A stretch of DNA of 30,035 bases from Sphaeroforma sirkka (lineage: Eukaryota > Opisthokonta > Ichthyosporea > Ichthyophonida). The notes beneath the pieces were generated by a model. It had not been told where the DNA came from. It ran no database searches and saw nothing but the letters and a program-made list of their open reading frames with translations. Made by a program: the position numbers and the translations under genes. Shown one piece after another: positions 10,285 to 24,900 of the stretch. Location of the stretch: contig LUCW03000926.1 of NCBI GenBank assembly GCA_001586965.3, positions 1-30,035 of the forward strand. Direction: 5' to 3'. Every line of letters begins with the position of its first letter. Within the stretch, counting starts at the first letter, position 1.

Positions 10285-12323
10285 ATGTTCGGTGCACGAC
10301 GCCGGTCAAGTAGAATGAGTGCGAGAAATGGTAGCTCTACAGTAAATCCGGAATACGAAGTGCTTGCACCACGTCCCTGTCGTCAACAACACCATCCATG
10401 TACACGCAACACTCGCGGTATCAAGAAGCATGCAGTCAAGAATAGCCAAGCTGATGCTGCAGCGGAAGACAAGCGTGAACTAGATGCGATGCTTATCGAA
10501 GGCCAGTGTAAAAACGAGCGAAAGCCCGTGTTTCTGAAAGAAGGTAGACAGATTATAACGAATATTATGTGGTCGTATCTCAGTGGGTGGGTTTATGTTG
10601 GTTTCCATGACGACATGCGATTCACTCAATTCAACTCATATTCGATCAACTCATATTCGACTTCTGAGATATGATAAATTTGTATCTTATGATTTGATCC
10701 GCCTTAAGAAATACTTGAGCATGACTAGTAGGTTACCTTGTAAGGCTGTGATAGTTATCAGAAGTTTAGTCTCATGGTTGCAGCTGGTTTTCGTGGTTGT
10801 GTGGGGTAGTGGTAGTGCATGTGTTCGTAAGTAAGCAAGAAAGCAATAGTCATGGTCGAGGAGTATATTTTATATTTTTCTGACACACGACTTGCTATGA
10901 ACTTGTAACTCTATAGATGCCAACCATGCGTAAGGGATATATGTGAGTGCACTTAAACGCCAGCCTAGAGCACACTGACAACTTTAATACGAGAACACTG
11001 CTTTGTATTGGTGTACAGTAATACGGGTGTATCAAGATATCTATACATACGAGCAACCCCACAAACGAAGGTAGCTAGTGCCAACTTTATCTGTAAGAGG
11101 GCCGTCATCTGTCAAACTATTACAGTATCTCACTGCCTAAAATCTACATTTGTACACTACTTTTTGCATACCGAGACGCGTAAACGGACTCTCTAGTCGA
11201 GGTGGTTTTGTGGTCATCGTTTACAAATGTCAAGATGTGCATCCAACTATGATATCTGCTCTATTGCCTTCAATTCATTAATTAGTCTGATAGGAGACCT
11301 GTTACAGTAAGGCAACAAATACCATTTCAGTTCTTAGATAACGACTGACTCTCTCGGCTTGGGGGTTTTTAACGCAGTGCGGCACATGATGTTTGGCTTC
11401 GGCGACTCCAACAGACCGTTGCACGCATCCTGCAAGCTAATGGAGGAGATCCTGTTTGAATTTATGCAGGATTTGGTATGGTCTCTTTGGTGTACGCTGC
11501 TGAAGCAAAATTTGTGTATTCTTGGACTTAGACAACCCCAAATCCATATATGTCACACAGAAGTACTGCATCGACTTGAATGGCTGTCACACTGGGGCAA
11601 AACGTTATACCTTGGTTTCTAAAAGTATTTTTGATAAAATGGTGCATCCTGGACAATGATTTCAACATACTAGGCAACGAAAAGCCTCTCAAGTTTACAG
11701 ATTGAAGTTCGTGTAATTGCACGAGTGTCTAGATTTTTATCGTACAATCTCCGTTTGTCAACAATCGGGAAATGCCTCGTACATAACAGTTTTAGTATCT
11801 GAATCAACTATTTTACGTTATCACACCACAGCTCGCGGATGCACAGAAGGTTTCTACCAACGGCCCGTTCAGAACCGAGGATCTTTGCTTTGTCATTCAC
11901 AGGGACAAGAAAAAGTTGAACCGTGCACAGGTACAATCGATTTTACACTGGTAACTTCCAAAATTTGTCACGTCAATGTGTATCTTCGCCATGATCATGT
12001 CTTTAAGTTTTTGTACTTCGATCTTTGAAGGCGACCATACTATCTGATTGAGATTGCGATTCATTTTCTGAGTTAATTGGCTTCTCAACGTCTCGAAGAA
12101 TATACATATTCCACAAGAATTTATAGCTCCTAGTTTTAGCTAGAGCATTGCTGGTGCATATGCACAACAACAAATAATAAAATATGTGTCTGAGCATATT
12201 TCAGTACAACATTCCTCCACTATATGGATACCTGACTTGAATTGCTCATCTTAACCTGTACAGGAATTACTAGTTGCCGATAAAGAGATCTCGGAGGCGA
12301 AGAGGGTCATCTCTCATATCTGA
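10285..12323 (+). CDS. TAF13: TFIID subunit TAF13 (histone fold)
   Basis: TAF13 pairs with TAF11 through a histone fold inside TFIID, which binds promoters for RNA polymerase II in the nucleus. Four exons fit with matching phases: 10285-10543 (phase 1 end), 11378-11475 (phase 0), 11832-11930 (phase 0) and 12264-12323 ending in TGA. The product is 171 aa against 124 in human. Residues 1-80 form a basic, low-complexity N-terminal extension. The fold follows: KPVFLKEVRHMMFGFGD spans the first junction and resembles human FSKELRCMMYGFGD. EEILFEFMQDL and TEDLCFVIHRDKKKLNRAQ match the central helices and the VEDIVFLIRKD motif. ELLVADKEISEAKR matches the C-terminal helix. The start is the first ATG in the open frame. 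Donor GTAGAC of exon 1 is weak, but the protein match across it is strong. Confidence 0.92.
10631..10660. repeat. Two-copy 15-base tandem repeat in TAF13 intron 1
   Basis: The unit TCAACTCATATTCGA occurs twice head to tail at 10631 and 10646. It lies shortly after the first donor site of TAF13. Confidence 0.9.
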
Positions 12324-13435
12324 TTGCAAGTAGATGTATTTATATGAAGATCTCTGTGCAAATATCTAGCACGGCCGCTGAGCCAATAGGGGGCCTGTCT
12401 ACGTGCGGAGCGCGAACATGATCTGGATCTCACAACGCGATACATAGAGCACAGTACGGCAGGGACGATCCCAATTGCAGCTTTTTGAGCCCATGATGAA
12501 AAGTACATCAATGTCGAATTCTTATGATAGACTACTGTCGAACATTGTAGGCAACCGAGTCGAAATCATCCTACCAGTTGGGGACTTGAGGTACGTGGCC
12601 GAATCTGGAATACAACCTGGAGTACAACGACATATGGGGACAGCGCAACGCCCATATCTTTCGTTCGGAAAAGTACGCACCCGCATACATTTACGGTCAA
12701 GCGATGAGATCCCGTTATATCTGTAGCTATTGTGCCATTGTGTTTTCAATGTTCCTAAATTACGTTACTTTGGATAGAATAGAGTTTACTTTGGATAGAA
12801 TAGAAATGTGTGTGAAACAACACGAAGAGCTCGAAAACTAGAGCAGAAAATTGAAGCGGATGCGCAGCAGACTGACCTCACGCAAGGCAGACACAGCCAA
12901 GTCGAGTATTATGTATACGTCGTGATCGTTCTATGATGGAACATGTATTTCCACAGATGTTGCCGACTAAATGACACCTGTGCCAGTTTTCGAAATCAGT
13001 CAGTTTTGCTGATCAGTTCTTTATTCACGAGTTGTGTACTATGCGATAGGTATTTATGAGAAAGAACATATCAGATACAACGAAGCCGAAAAACGGATAA
13101 GAGACCAGGCCACCAGGATATACTACATTGCACAAGTGGTGGCTATCGTGGTAAATATTTACAACTGTCGCAGCTGTGGAACAATACCACATATATTGAA
13201 AAATGCAGATCAGAAATTGAGAATAAATTAATAAAAAAATTTACAGAACATGGCCTTCAAAACAAACATATAGTCATATAGAACCCCTTTTTGTAATGTA
13301 GCAATAAATAGTGTCAACATCATGTCATCGATACCTGGCCGAAAATAATAATGTAATGTAATGTTTTAAAAAAAAATTTGTTCGTAGGCCATTCATGTTC
13401 GTCCATTGAATGACCGCACACGTATCGCTAACACG
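12324..13435. other. Spacer with unrecognised coding-like frames
   Basis: This stretch lies between TAF13 and SCO1. A plus frame at 12475-12726 (83 codons) includes YDRLLSNIVGNRVEIILPVG, faintly like the start of an Sm-like fold, with a possible donor GTACGT near 12591. Two further plus stretches, near 12830-12910 and 13050-13140, look charged and helical. I could not join them into a gene with matching phases. A 21-base-period repeat sits at 12766-12806. Confidence 0.25.
12766..12806. repeat. Two-copy 21-base tandem repeat
   Basis: The unit beginning TACTTTGGATAGAATAGA occurs at 12766 and 12787. It is a short isolated duplication with no associated feature. Confidence 0.85.
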
Positions 13436-13579
<144 letters not shown>

Positions 13580-13603
13580 AACACGTACAATCAAGACGCA
13601 ACC

Positions 13604-17800
<4,197 letters not shown>

Positions 17801-18189
17801 GGAGGCGCTCTGCGCTATGCGGAACCGGCTTGATTTAGTTAGTGCCAGCGAAGGCATAAATTCTGATGTTGGAGCAGTAGCAAATAGGTTTTGAAGTTCA
17901 ATTACACAACGTAATCTCAGAAGGTGCAAACCGCTATATTTTTTTTTTTTTACTGTCCTTACGTCAGTTTGAACAACGATTTTGCTAAATATGTACAATC
18001 TAGGAAACAGTATCGTTGAAACAAAACGTATGCTCAAGGCTCAAGTCAGTGAAACTTAGGTGAAATATGATCGTAGACGCTTGTGGCTTCGTTGAGTTGA
18101 GATGCGAATTAGATAAAAAATACAAGTGTGTTTACGTTGTGGCTGTTGCTTAGTACTGCCACAAGTTGTTGACTCTTGGTGTATTTCGT

Positions 18190-19330
18190 TTCTGTATACC
18201 TCATTTTTCTTCGTTGTGGTTACACACATATATGCGTGAATCTGTGGATACAACACCTCACTGCAGTGTCGTGCACATTTAGACCGTACGCGCAGAAGCA
18301 CCTTCGCGGCATTCATAAAGAAGCGTGGCGGCTTACTAGTCTTGATAGTACCAATATATTTTTTCTGCATAGACAAAAAAGGTCTGATCTCTCATGCAGA
18401 AAGTGTTTTATTCATCACACAATATTCAAAAAAACCCGCAGAGTTCCATCCTCGAATGGTTGGTCTGACTGGTGCCAAAGAAAAGACCGATGCCATCGCT
18501 AAATCTTACCGAGTGCATACTAGTGAGGGTCCGCCAATGGATGATGATCCCAACGATTACATCGGTGTGTGACTCGAAGGAGTTGGAGATTGCATTGATT
18601 TTATTTCCCGTTCTATACTGGGACATATCGTTTAGGACATTCCTGCACAAATGTGACATAATCTCATCCATCACTACACGTGTTGTTCTTTTAGTTTGCG
18701 CATTTGAGAATAATTGTGGTGATTGTAGTCTAATCTATATGCTTATTAAACTCAATTGTAATATTTTGTTACCACTGCAGTGGACCACTCGATCATCACG
18801 TACCTGGTCGACCCACAGGGTGTATTCCAGGCGTTCTACGGCCAAAAAATAGTACTGCTATGGAGGTGGGCAATGATATCGTGAAATATGTCCGGAACTG
18901 GACGCCTCGAAGTGATGAACAGCTAGCTCAACGAATTTAAGGAGGCGCTCTGCGCTATGCGGAACCGGCTTGATTTAGTTAGTGCCAGCGAAGGCATAAA
19001 TTCTGATGTTGGAGCAGTAGCAAATAGGTTTTGAAGTTCAATTACACAACGTAATCTCAGAAGGTGCAAACCGCTATATTTTATTTTTTACTGTCCTTAC
19101 GTCAGTTTGAACAACGCGATTTTGCTAAATATGTACAATCTAGGAAACAGTATCGTTGAAACAAAACGTATGCTCAAGGCTCAAGTCAGTGAAACTTAGG
19201 TGAAATATGATCGTAGACGCTTGTGGCTTCGTTGAGTTGAGATGCGAATTAGATAAAAAAATACAAGTGTGTTTACGTTGTGGCTGTTGCTTAGTACTGC
19301 CACAAGTTGTTGACTCTTGGTGTATTTCGT
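18190..19330 (+). pseudogene. Tandem copy of SCO1 exons 6-7, frameshifted
   Basis: This second tandem unit contains copies of SCO1 exon 6 (18442-18564, intact) and exon 7 (18781-18940). Exon 7 carries two extra A after TACGGCC, so the frame shifts at YGQ and ends early. Other visible differences are homopolymer length changes and a CG insertion near 19116. There is no start codon, presequence, membrane segment or CPDVC motif, so it cannot make a SCO protein alone. The first copy's TAA at 17800 precedes it, so it could only enter the SCO1 message by alternative splicing that skips exon 7. It is a recent duplicate, or an assembly artefact of a repeat or second haplotype. Confidence 0.9.
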
Positions 19331-19808
19331 TGCTAATCGATTTTTGGCTTCCTGCTGTATTTCAGAGTAAATAATTGCAGTGATATTCATGTTTGAACTA
19401 CGTACATACCAGTGCAACTCGTGATTCTTTGACTCTTGTCAATTTTTATTCTTATTCTTCTAGTAGTTTATCTAATCCTATGGAGATCATATGGGGCCAT
19501 TAACCTGTGCATAAATGCGAACATGCGGCTAAATCAAGTCAAAGAGAAAGGCATAGCCAATCCGTACTATCATTTTGATGAATTTCAAGGAGTGAATATC
19601 TGAAGGACGACTTTCCATCTAGTGTCGATCATACAACCCCAAAACATCAGACTTCACTCCCACGACAAACCGTCTGTTTTATAATCTTAAGTTGGTCCTA
19701 TCCATACAATTGTACTTGATCACGTATTCGTGCCACTGGGTGTGTGCATCCGTGCGACCGTGCATCCCTACTCAATCACAAGCATGCAAATTGCAAACGA
19801 CATGGCCC

Positions 19809-19822
19809 TCTCTCTAGAGAGA
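19809..19822. repeat. Perfect 14-base palindrome
   Basis: TCTCTCTAGAGAGA reads identically on both strands. It lies 18 bases before a second perfect palindrome at 19841-19856. Confidence 0.9.
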
Positions 19823-19840
19823 AATTAAAAGTATATCACA

Positions 19841-19856
19841 ACGGACTATAGTCCGT
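19841..19856. repeat. Perfect 16-base palindrome
   Basis: ACGGACTATAGTCCGT reads identically on both strands. It could bind a dimeric protein or be the edge of a small mobile element, but no associated gene supports either reading. Confidence 0.9.
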
Positions 19857-20040
19857 AGGGCAGGGTGTGAAGTTATGAACTGTTTAGTGGTGGTTGTTAT
19901 AGGGAGTAGTAGCTCATGCCTCTTAGGTATTATTGGTTATGAGCTATCGCAATTTCAGGAGAAAAGCACTTATTGCAGTGCAAAAACCAAACTCTCCGAT
20001 GGAAAAGTACGATACAACCAGACTGTCGTGAGAGCGGAGG

Positions 20041-20285
20041 TTGTCCGTTGGGCGTTGTACTGCAGTATATACCACAAATGCAAAAGTGAAGTGTAAAGTC
20101 AGCAAAGCAACCGGGAATATCCCGAGAGAATCAACATTATCCTCTCGCGTGAGTCTCGAAATTTTGTCCGTTGGGCGTTGTAGATACTGCATTATGTACC
20201 GCAAATGTAAAAGTGAAGTGTGAAGTCAGCAAAGCAACCGGGAATATCCCGAGAGAATCAACATTATCCTCTCGCGTGAGTCTCG
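20041..20285. repeat. 123-base tandem repeat, two copies
   Basis: Units at 20041-20163 and 20164-20285 begin TTGTCCGTTGGGCGTTGTA. Their right halves, including GGGAATATCCC and CGAGAG with CTCTCG 13 bases later, are identical, so each unit can form the same small hairpin. The left halves differ by substitutions and a few inserted bases. Confidence 0.9.
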
Positions 20286-20358
20286 GTCTTGAGTTCTCGA
20301 CTCTCGAGCCTTAACTCACGAGCCTCGAGGGTCTCTGTCTCGACTCTCGAGTCTCGAC
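20272..20358. repeat. GAGTCTCGA/CTCGAG motif cluster
   Basis: Directly after the 123-base repeat, words such as GAGTCTCG, GACTCTCGAG and CCTCGAGG recur in both orientations. The cluster resembles 9898-9943 in composition and in its self-complementary words. Confidence 0.65.
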
Positions 20359-21020
20359 CTATATAGTCTATAGATCTTTACACGTGTGTGAAGTTGTGAA
20401 CTGTGAATTTGTGAACCGTTTTTGAGTGTGGAACCAAATATCTAAGATTTCATGAGAACACAATTTATTCTCTAAATTCTATTGGATGTCAACCTGGATA
20501 CGCTTCCTTTTTGCCAATCACTACTTGTCATTGTATGCGATTAAGCACTCCGGAATAAAATAACTTCGATGAATATTCTGCGTTTACTCCCACTTATCGC
20601 AATCTCGCATGTCGTTTTGAAGGCGATGCCCGCGGGCCGCGGTGGCCGTTGCTTGAATCTCAGAATCTCGGAACCTGGCCGCCCGGGGCTACTATAACGG
20701 CATCTGATATTTCAAACTCATGAAAAAAGAACCAGTAGGCTGGCTGTTTATAAAATAATCTACATACTGTCATAGCAATTTTAAAATAATAATGCCACTT
20801 GTTCTGTGCGAACTACACCCGCTGGCCGACACCCAGAGAAATAGTCCAGGCCTTAGATACCAGATGACTAGAGTCTCTGTTGAATCCCTGGGGCCTGGTG
20901 GAGTGGTAGACGTCTGAACGAGCACGGACATCGAATTCGATACGTAGTAGCAATAGTTTGGGCTGAAATTTAGTGAGTAGATTCACACAGTCTTCTAAAT
21001 TAGACAGAAGGCTAAGATAT

Positions 21021-21192
21021 AGAAGGCTATGGTATATTTGTGTTTAGATCTTGTTAACAAACATGAGATTATCCGATTTTCTAGATCTGCCTGATTTAGA
21101 AGGCTATGGTATAGAAAGCTATTGTATACATATATTTATGTTTAAATTTTGTTAACAAACATGAGATATATTGTTCGAATTCCTAGATCTGA
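21021..21192. repeat. Imperfect direct repeat just upstream of the GH114 gene
   Basis: Two units at about 21021-21092 and 21098-21192 each begin AGAAGGCTATGGTAT, contain TTGTTAACAAACATGAGA and end CTAGATCTG. The second has about 20 extra AT-rich bases. They end about 65 bases before the start codon and so probably lie in the promoter. GTTAAC is itself a palindrome. A regulatory role is inference. Confidence 0.8.
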
Positions 21193-21256
21193 TACTCACT
21201 TTTACCGAAAGTGATTGCTAAGCTATCACAATCAATAAAAGATCATATCGGGCAGC

Positions 21257-21865
21257 ATGAGTGTAAATGCAACAGCTGAGCAAGAGGTTGTATCGCGCAG
21301 CATGAGTGCAACCGCTGAGCATGGGCAAGTGAATTCCTCGCCTAAAAAGGTGTCCAAGCCTTGGTACAAGAATAAGCGATGCATGATCCCTCTGATATTT
21401 ATCATCATTGCACTTCTAGTTGCTGTAATCGTCGGAGGATTGGCGGCTGGTGGCGTGTTTGATTCAGAAACTAAATCTCAGGGGCTATCGGAAGGCGATT
21501 CCAGCAATGTAGTGCAACTCGAGGAGGATACAACGACACATGACTCAGCCATCGCAGGAGACAGTGGAGATTCATCGCAATCAACCACTAGTACGAATAG
21601 TGATGGTTCCACTACAGGTAGTAGTGTTACTGCAGATAGTGGTTCTTCAACAACCGTGGCCGTAGATGACGATCGATTCATTGACGGATATTTACCTCCT
21701 GCCAAGTACACCGCTGTGAGTAGGATTGCGGACTTTCTGGGAGGGTCTTTATATATATATATACAATATATTCGCTAGTATGAGTCGTACTACGAGTATT
21801 TAGATGCTACTAATATTTTTGCTGTCCAGCTAGAAGAGCTCGTTTGTCTGATTTTCTGGGAAGGT

Positions 21866-21931
<66 letters not shown>

Positions 21932-24900
21932 CGCTAGTATGAGTCGTACTACGACGAGTATTTAGATACCTCTAATATTTTATACTCCAGATAGCAGAGC
22001 TCGTTTGTCCCAGTATTGACTACGTCGTCAATTATGTTATATGCATTTCAACATTGTCAACATACATTGCGTCGAAAAGCGCTATTCTTTTGCATCAAAA
22101 CATTAATGCTAAAAAAACTCATGATTGATGTTTGATTTTCACTACAGAACGAAGTTGCAGAAATGAAGCCGGATTGGCAGATATTCGAAGACTTGGTGAT
22201 TCCTTGGTCCGAGTGGTCTGCGCTGTGTGGTGATGGCATCTGTGGTGAAGGTGAATGGTGCCGCAATTGCCCACAAGACTGCGAGTGCACTTTCAACTGT
22301 GGTAACGGGGTGTGTGAGGATGGTGAAAATGGTTGGACTTGCGCCGACGACTGCACACACATTGCAGGTAAGTGTATGTGTGATCAGTGACGTTGACATT
22401 TTTTAAATGTAGTTAGTCAGCGTGTGCTGCTTTTGATATGAACACCGTGACAGATACAGAATAATGAACCTGCCTTATGGACAAATTGCACAGCGACCTG
22501 CGGCGACGGTGTCTGCCATGAAGAAGCATCCTTCGCTACGAATTCAACTAACTACCGCTCCGGATTTGAGTCCCCACTCATATGTCCTATCGATTGTCCA
22601 CTGGAGGATTCCTGTGGAGACGGTGTTTGCTCGGCAACAGAATCTTGTTTCACTTGCCCTAGCGACTGTGGCGGAACGGTATGGCAAGCAGAGCGAGCTT
22701 TACCTCTATTTCGGCCGGTGTCTGTATCACTTTTTCATTGGGTTGTAAAATAGTTATGCGGCGTCATAATAGTCTGTTTTTAAAGAACTAACAATTGTAT
22801 ATCTATTTCCTACATTTCAGTGTGCACCAGTATGCGGAGACGCTAAATGCGATCCAACCGAGGGATGTGATGACTGTTCTCGCGACTGTGGCGCTTGTAA
22901 TACAATCCTAAATGACGGTATCTGTGCATGGCCACGCGAGACAATTGTGAATGCCCCCAACGATTGCAAAGCATACATAGCACCCGGATTTCAATTCGTT
23001 GAATACGAAGGCGTACGCTACGCCACCCTCACTGGAGTCAATCCCATAGAGGAAACTTTCAACGTATGTGTAGTATATTTAGGTAGACGTTTATATTTGC
23101 ATCGAGAAAGCTTCTGTATTTCACATCCCAGGATATTGTAATTGAAAACAGTATTTTGCACCACTTTGGGCTGTTGTATCATCTGTCTGTAAATTAAGCG
23201 AAGTTGGCTACTACAAACTATTTTGAGTGACATGATTAGGTACAGCTTTTCTGTCTCGTACCCTGCACAAACATATTGATAAGCTCCTTTTCTCTCTACA
23301 CAGGATACTTCATGTGTCAGTATAGAGACATTCATTCCCAACGGATGGAAGATGGCATCGAACAACAATCGCACCGCTGAATTGTTGAAGAAATACTTCT
23401 TCGCGGTAAGCCAGTACTGGAATTGGCATAATCTCTTGATATTTTGAATATACATGGTAGTTGAGCATACATTCAATGCCACATATTACAGTACATTCTT
23501 ACCTTCTATAGCGGAAAATTGAATTGTTATTCTATACTACAACTTCGCAGACTGGATGTGCCATTGTTGAAGGAGGTATCGCCCTAGCATCCGCAGGAGA
23601 ATTGCAGGAATACTGTTCCGACCCACCACTCACTACTAAGCTGCACGGGGATGGCCGTGTCTCCGTTGCTTTCAGTAGGTATGCACGAAATCAAGTTGTT
23701 CGCAACCAAACATGCACTACTTTTATCATGCCAGGCACATAAATGGGCGAATTTCGATGCTACATATAGACTGCTATACTCATGTACTCGATTTGCGATT
23801 TACACAGCGATTACTGTCCTTCCCGTGTGCTTCTTGAAGCTATCGAAGATGTCATGACACATCCCGATTTCAAGGCCAAGGAGTGCCCATATGACTGTTG
23901 GGGTAATGGTGCGTGCGATCCCTTCAGCGGGCGTTGCTCGTGTAATTCTCGCTGGACTGGTTCGTACTGTGAACGTATTATTGGTGACTTCCGAATCCCA
24001 GAGCACAACAAGACTTGGTACAAGCCCAAGGCTGGTATCACCTGGCAGTGGCAGTTACAGGTACGTTAGCTTATGCCTAAAATCCATCTATATTGATGCT
24101 GGAGACTTAACCAGAAGGACTGACGACGAACAATCTGCGAAAGATTTTCATCACTTATATTTCCAATCTGAGCTACATTTTATTCGTGTGCCTCTTGTTG
24201 TAGCATTCCAACCATAAGCAATTCAGATTTGGCGAAAGTCTCTCATTGTGTATTTGAAACTCATATTTCTATCGACAGGATGAGATAGATCAAAGTTTCG
24301 ATGTAGACCTATACGATGTGGATGTGGACACATCTGCAACAGTTATCAGCCAGCTGCACGACGCAGGCCGTAAGGTGATGTGCTATTTCAGTGCTGGCAG
24401 TTGGGAGGAATTCCGTATGGATGAGGCTAAACTAGCACAGTCCATCCGTGGAGGGCCATTAGACTTTGGAGAAGGGTATGTGCGGGTGAGCCTACCACGT
24501 CCTCTTTTCATTATTCCGCCTGTCAATACTTGGGATACCTTCTGTAACCTCGTCAATTGTGAGATCCGAATAGCGGTACTGTTTACGTGTCCGATAGTCT
24601 GAAAGATATATCCATGTCTAACAGCACCCGCACATATTTTCTTCTTTTTTAGTGACGTGTTCACCGATGAGGCCTGGTTGGATCTCCGTCGTATGGACAT
24701 GATCTTGGAGGTCATGCTCGAGCGTATTGATCTAGCGCGCGATAAAGGCTGTGACGCGATTGAGTACGATAACTTGGATATGTACATCCACGATCACAAT
24801 ATCCCCGGAGCCGAATTCGACCTAAAAATCCAATTGCAGTTCAATATCTGGCTGGCTGAACAGGCACACGCAAGGGGCATGGCCGTTGCGTTGAAGAACT

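Larger units (their letters stand above)
19331..21256. other. Spacer with repeats and palindromes
   Basis: No gene is supported between the SCO1 tandem copy and the GH114 gene. A 73-codon frame at 19875-20096 overlaps a tandem repeat and has no motif. A GC-rich patch lies at about 20625-20690 and includes CCCGCGGGCCGCGG. Palindromes, a 123-base tandem repeat, a motif cluster and a repeat next to the GH114 start are listed separately. Confidence 0.5.

Noticed and set aside
20890..20950. tRNA-like stretch with an A-box-like TGGTGGAGTGG and a later ATCGAATTCGAT
   Set aside because: The B box does not match, the anticodon loop would be too long and no acceptor stem forms. The second motif is just a 12-base palindrome.
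22464..22748. 94-codon plus frame overlapping GH114 exon 3
   Set aside because: It is out of frame with the Cys-rich repeat. The in-frame reading gives CGDGVC and CPSDCG motifs and ends at a donor site.
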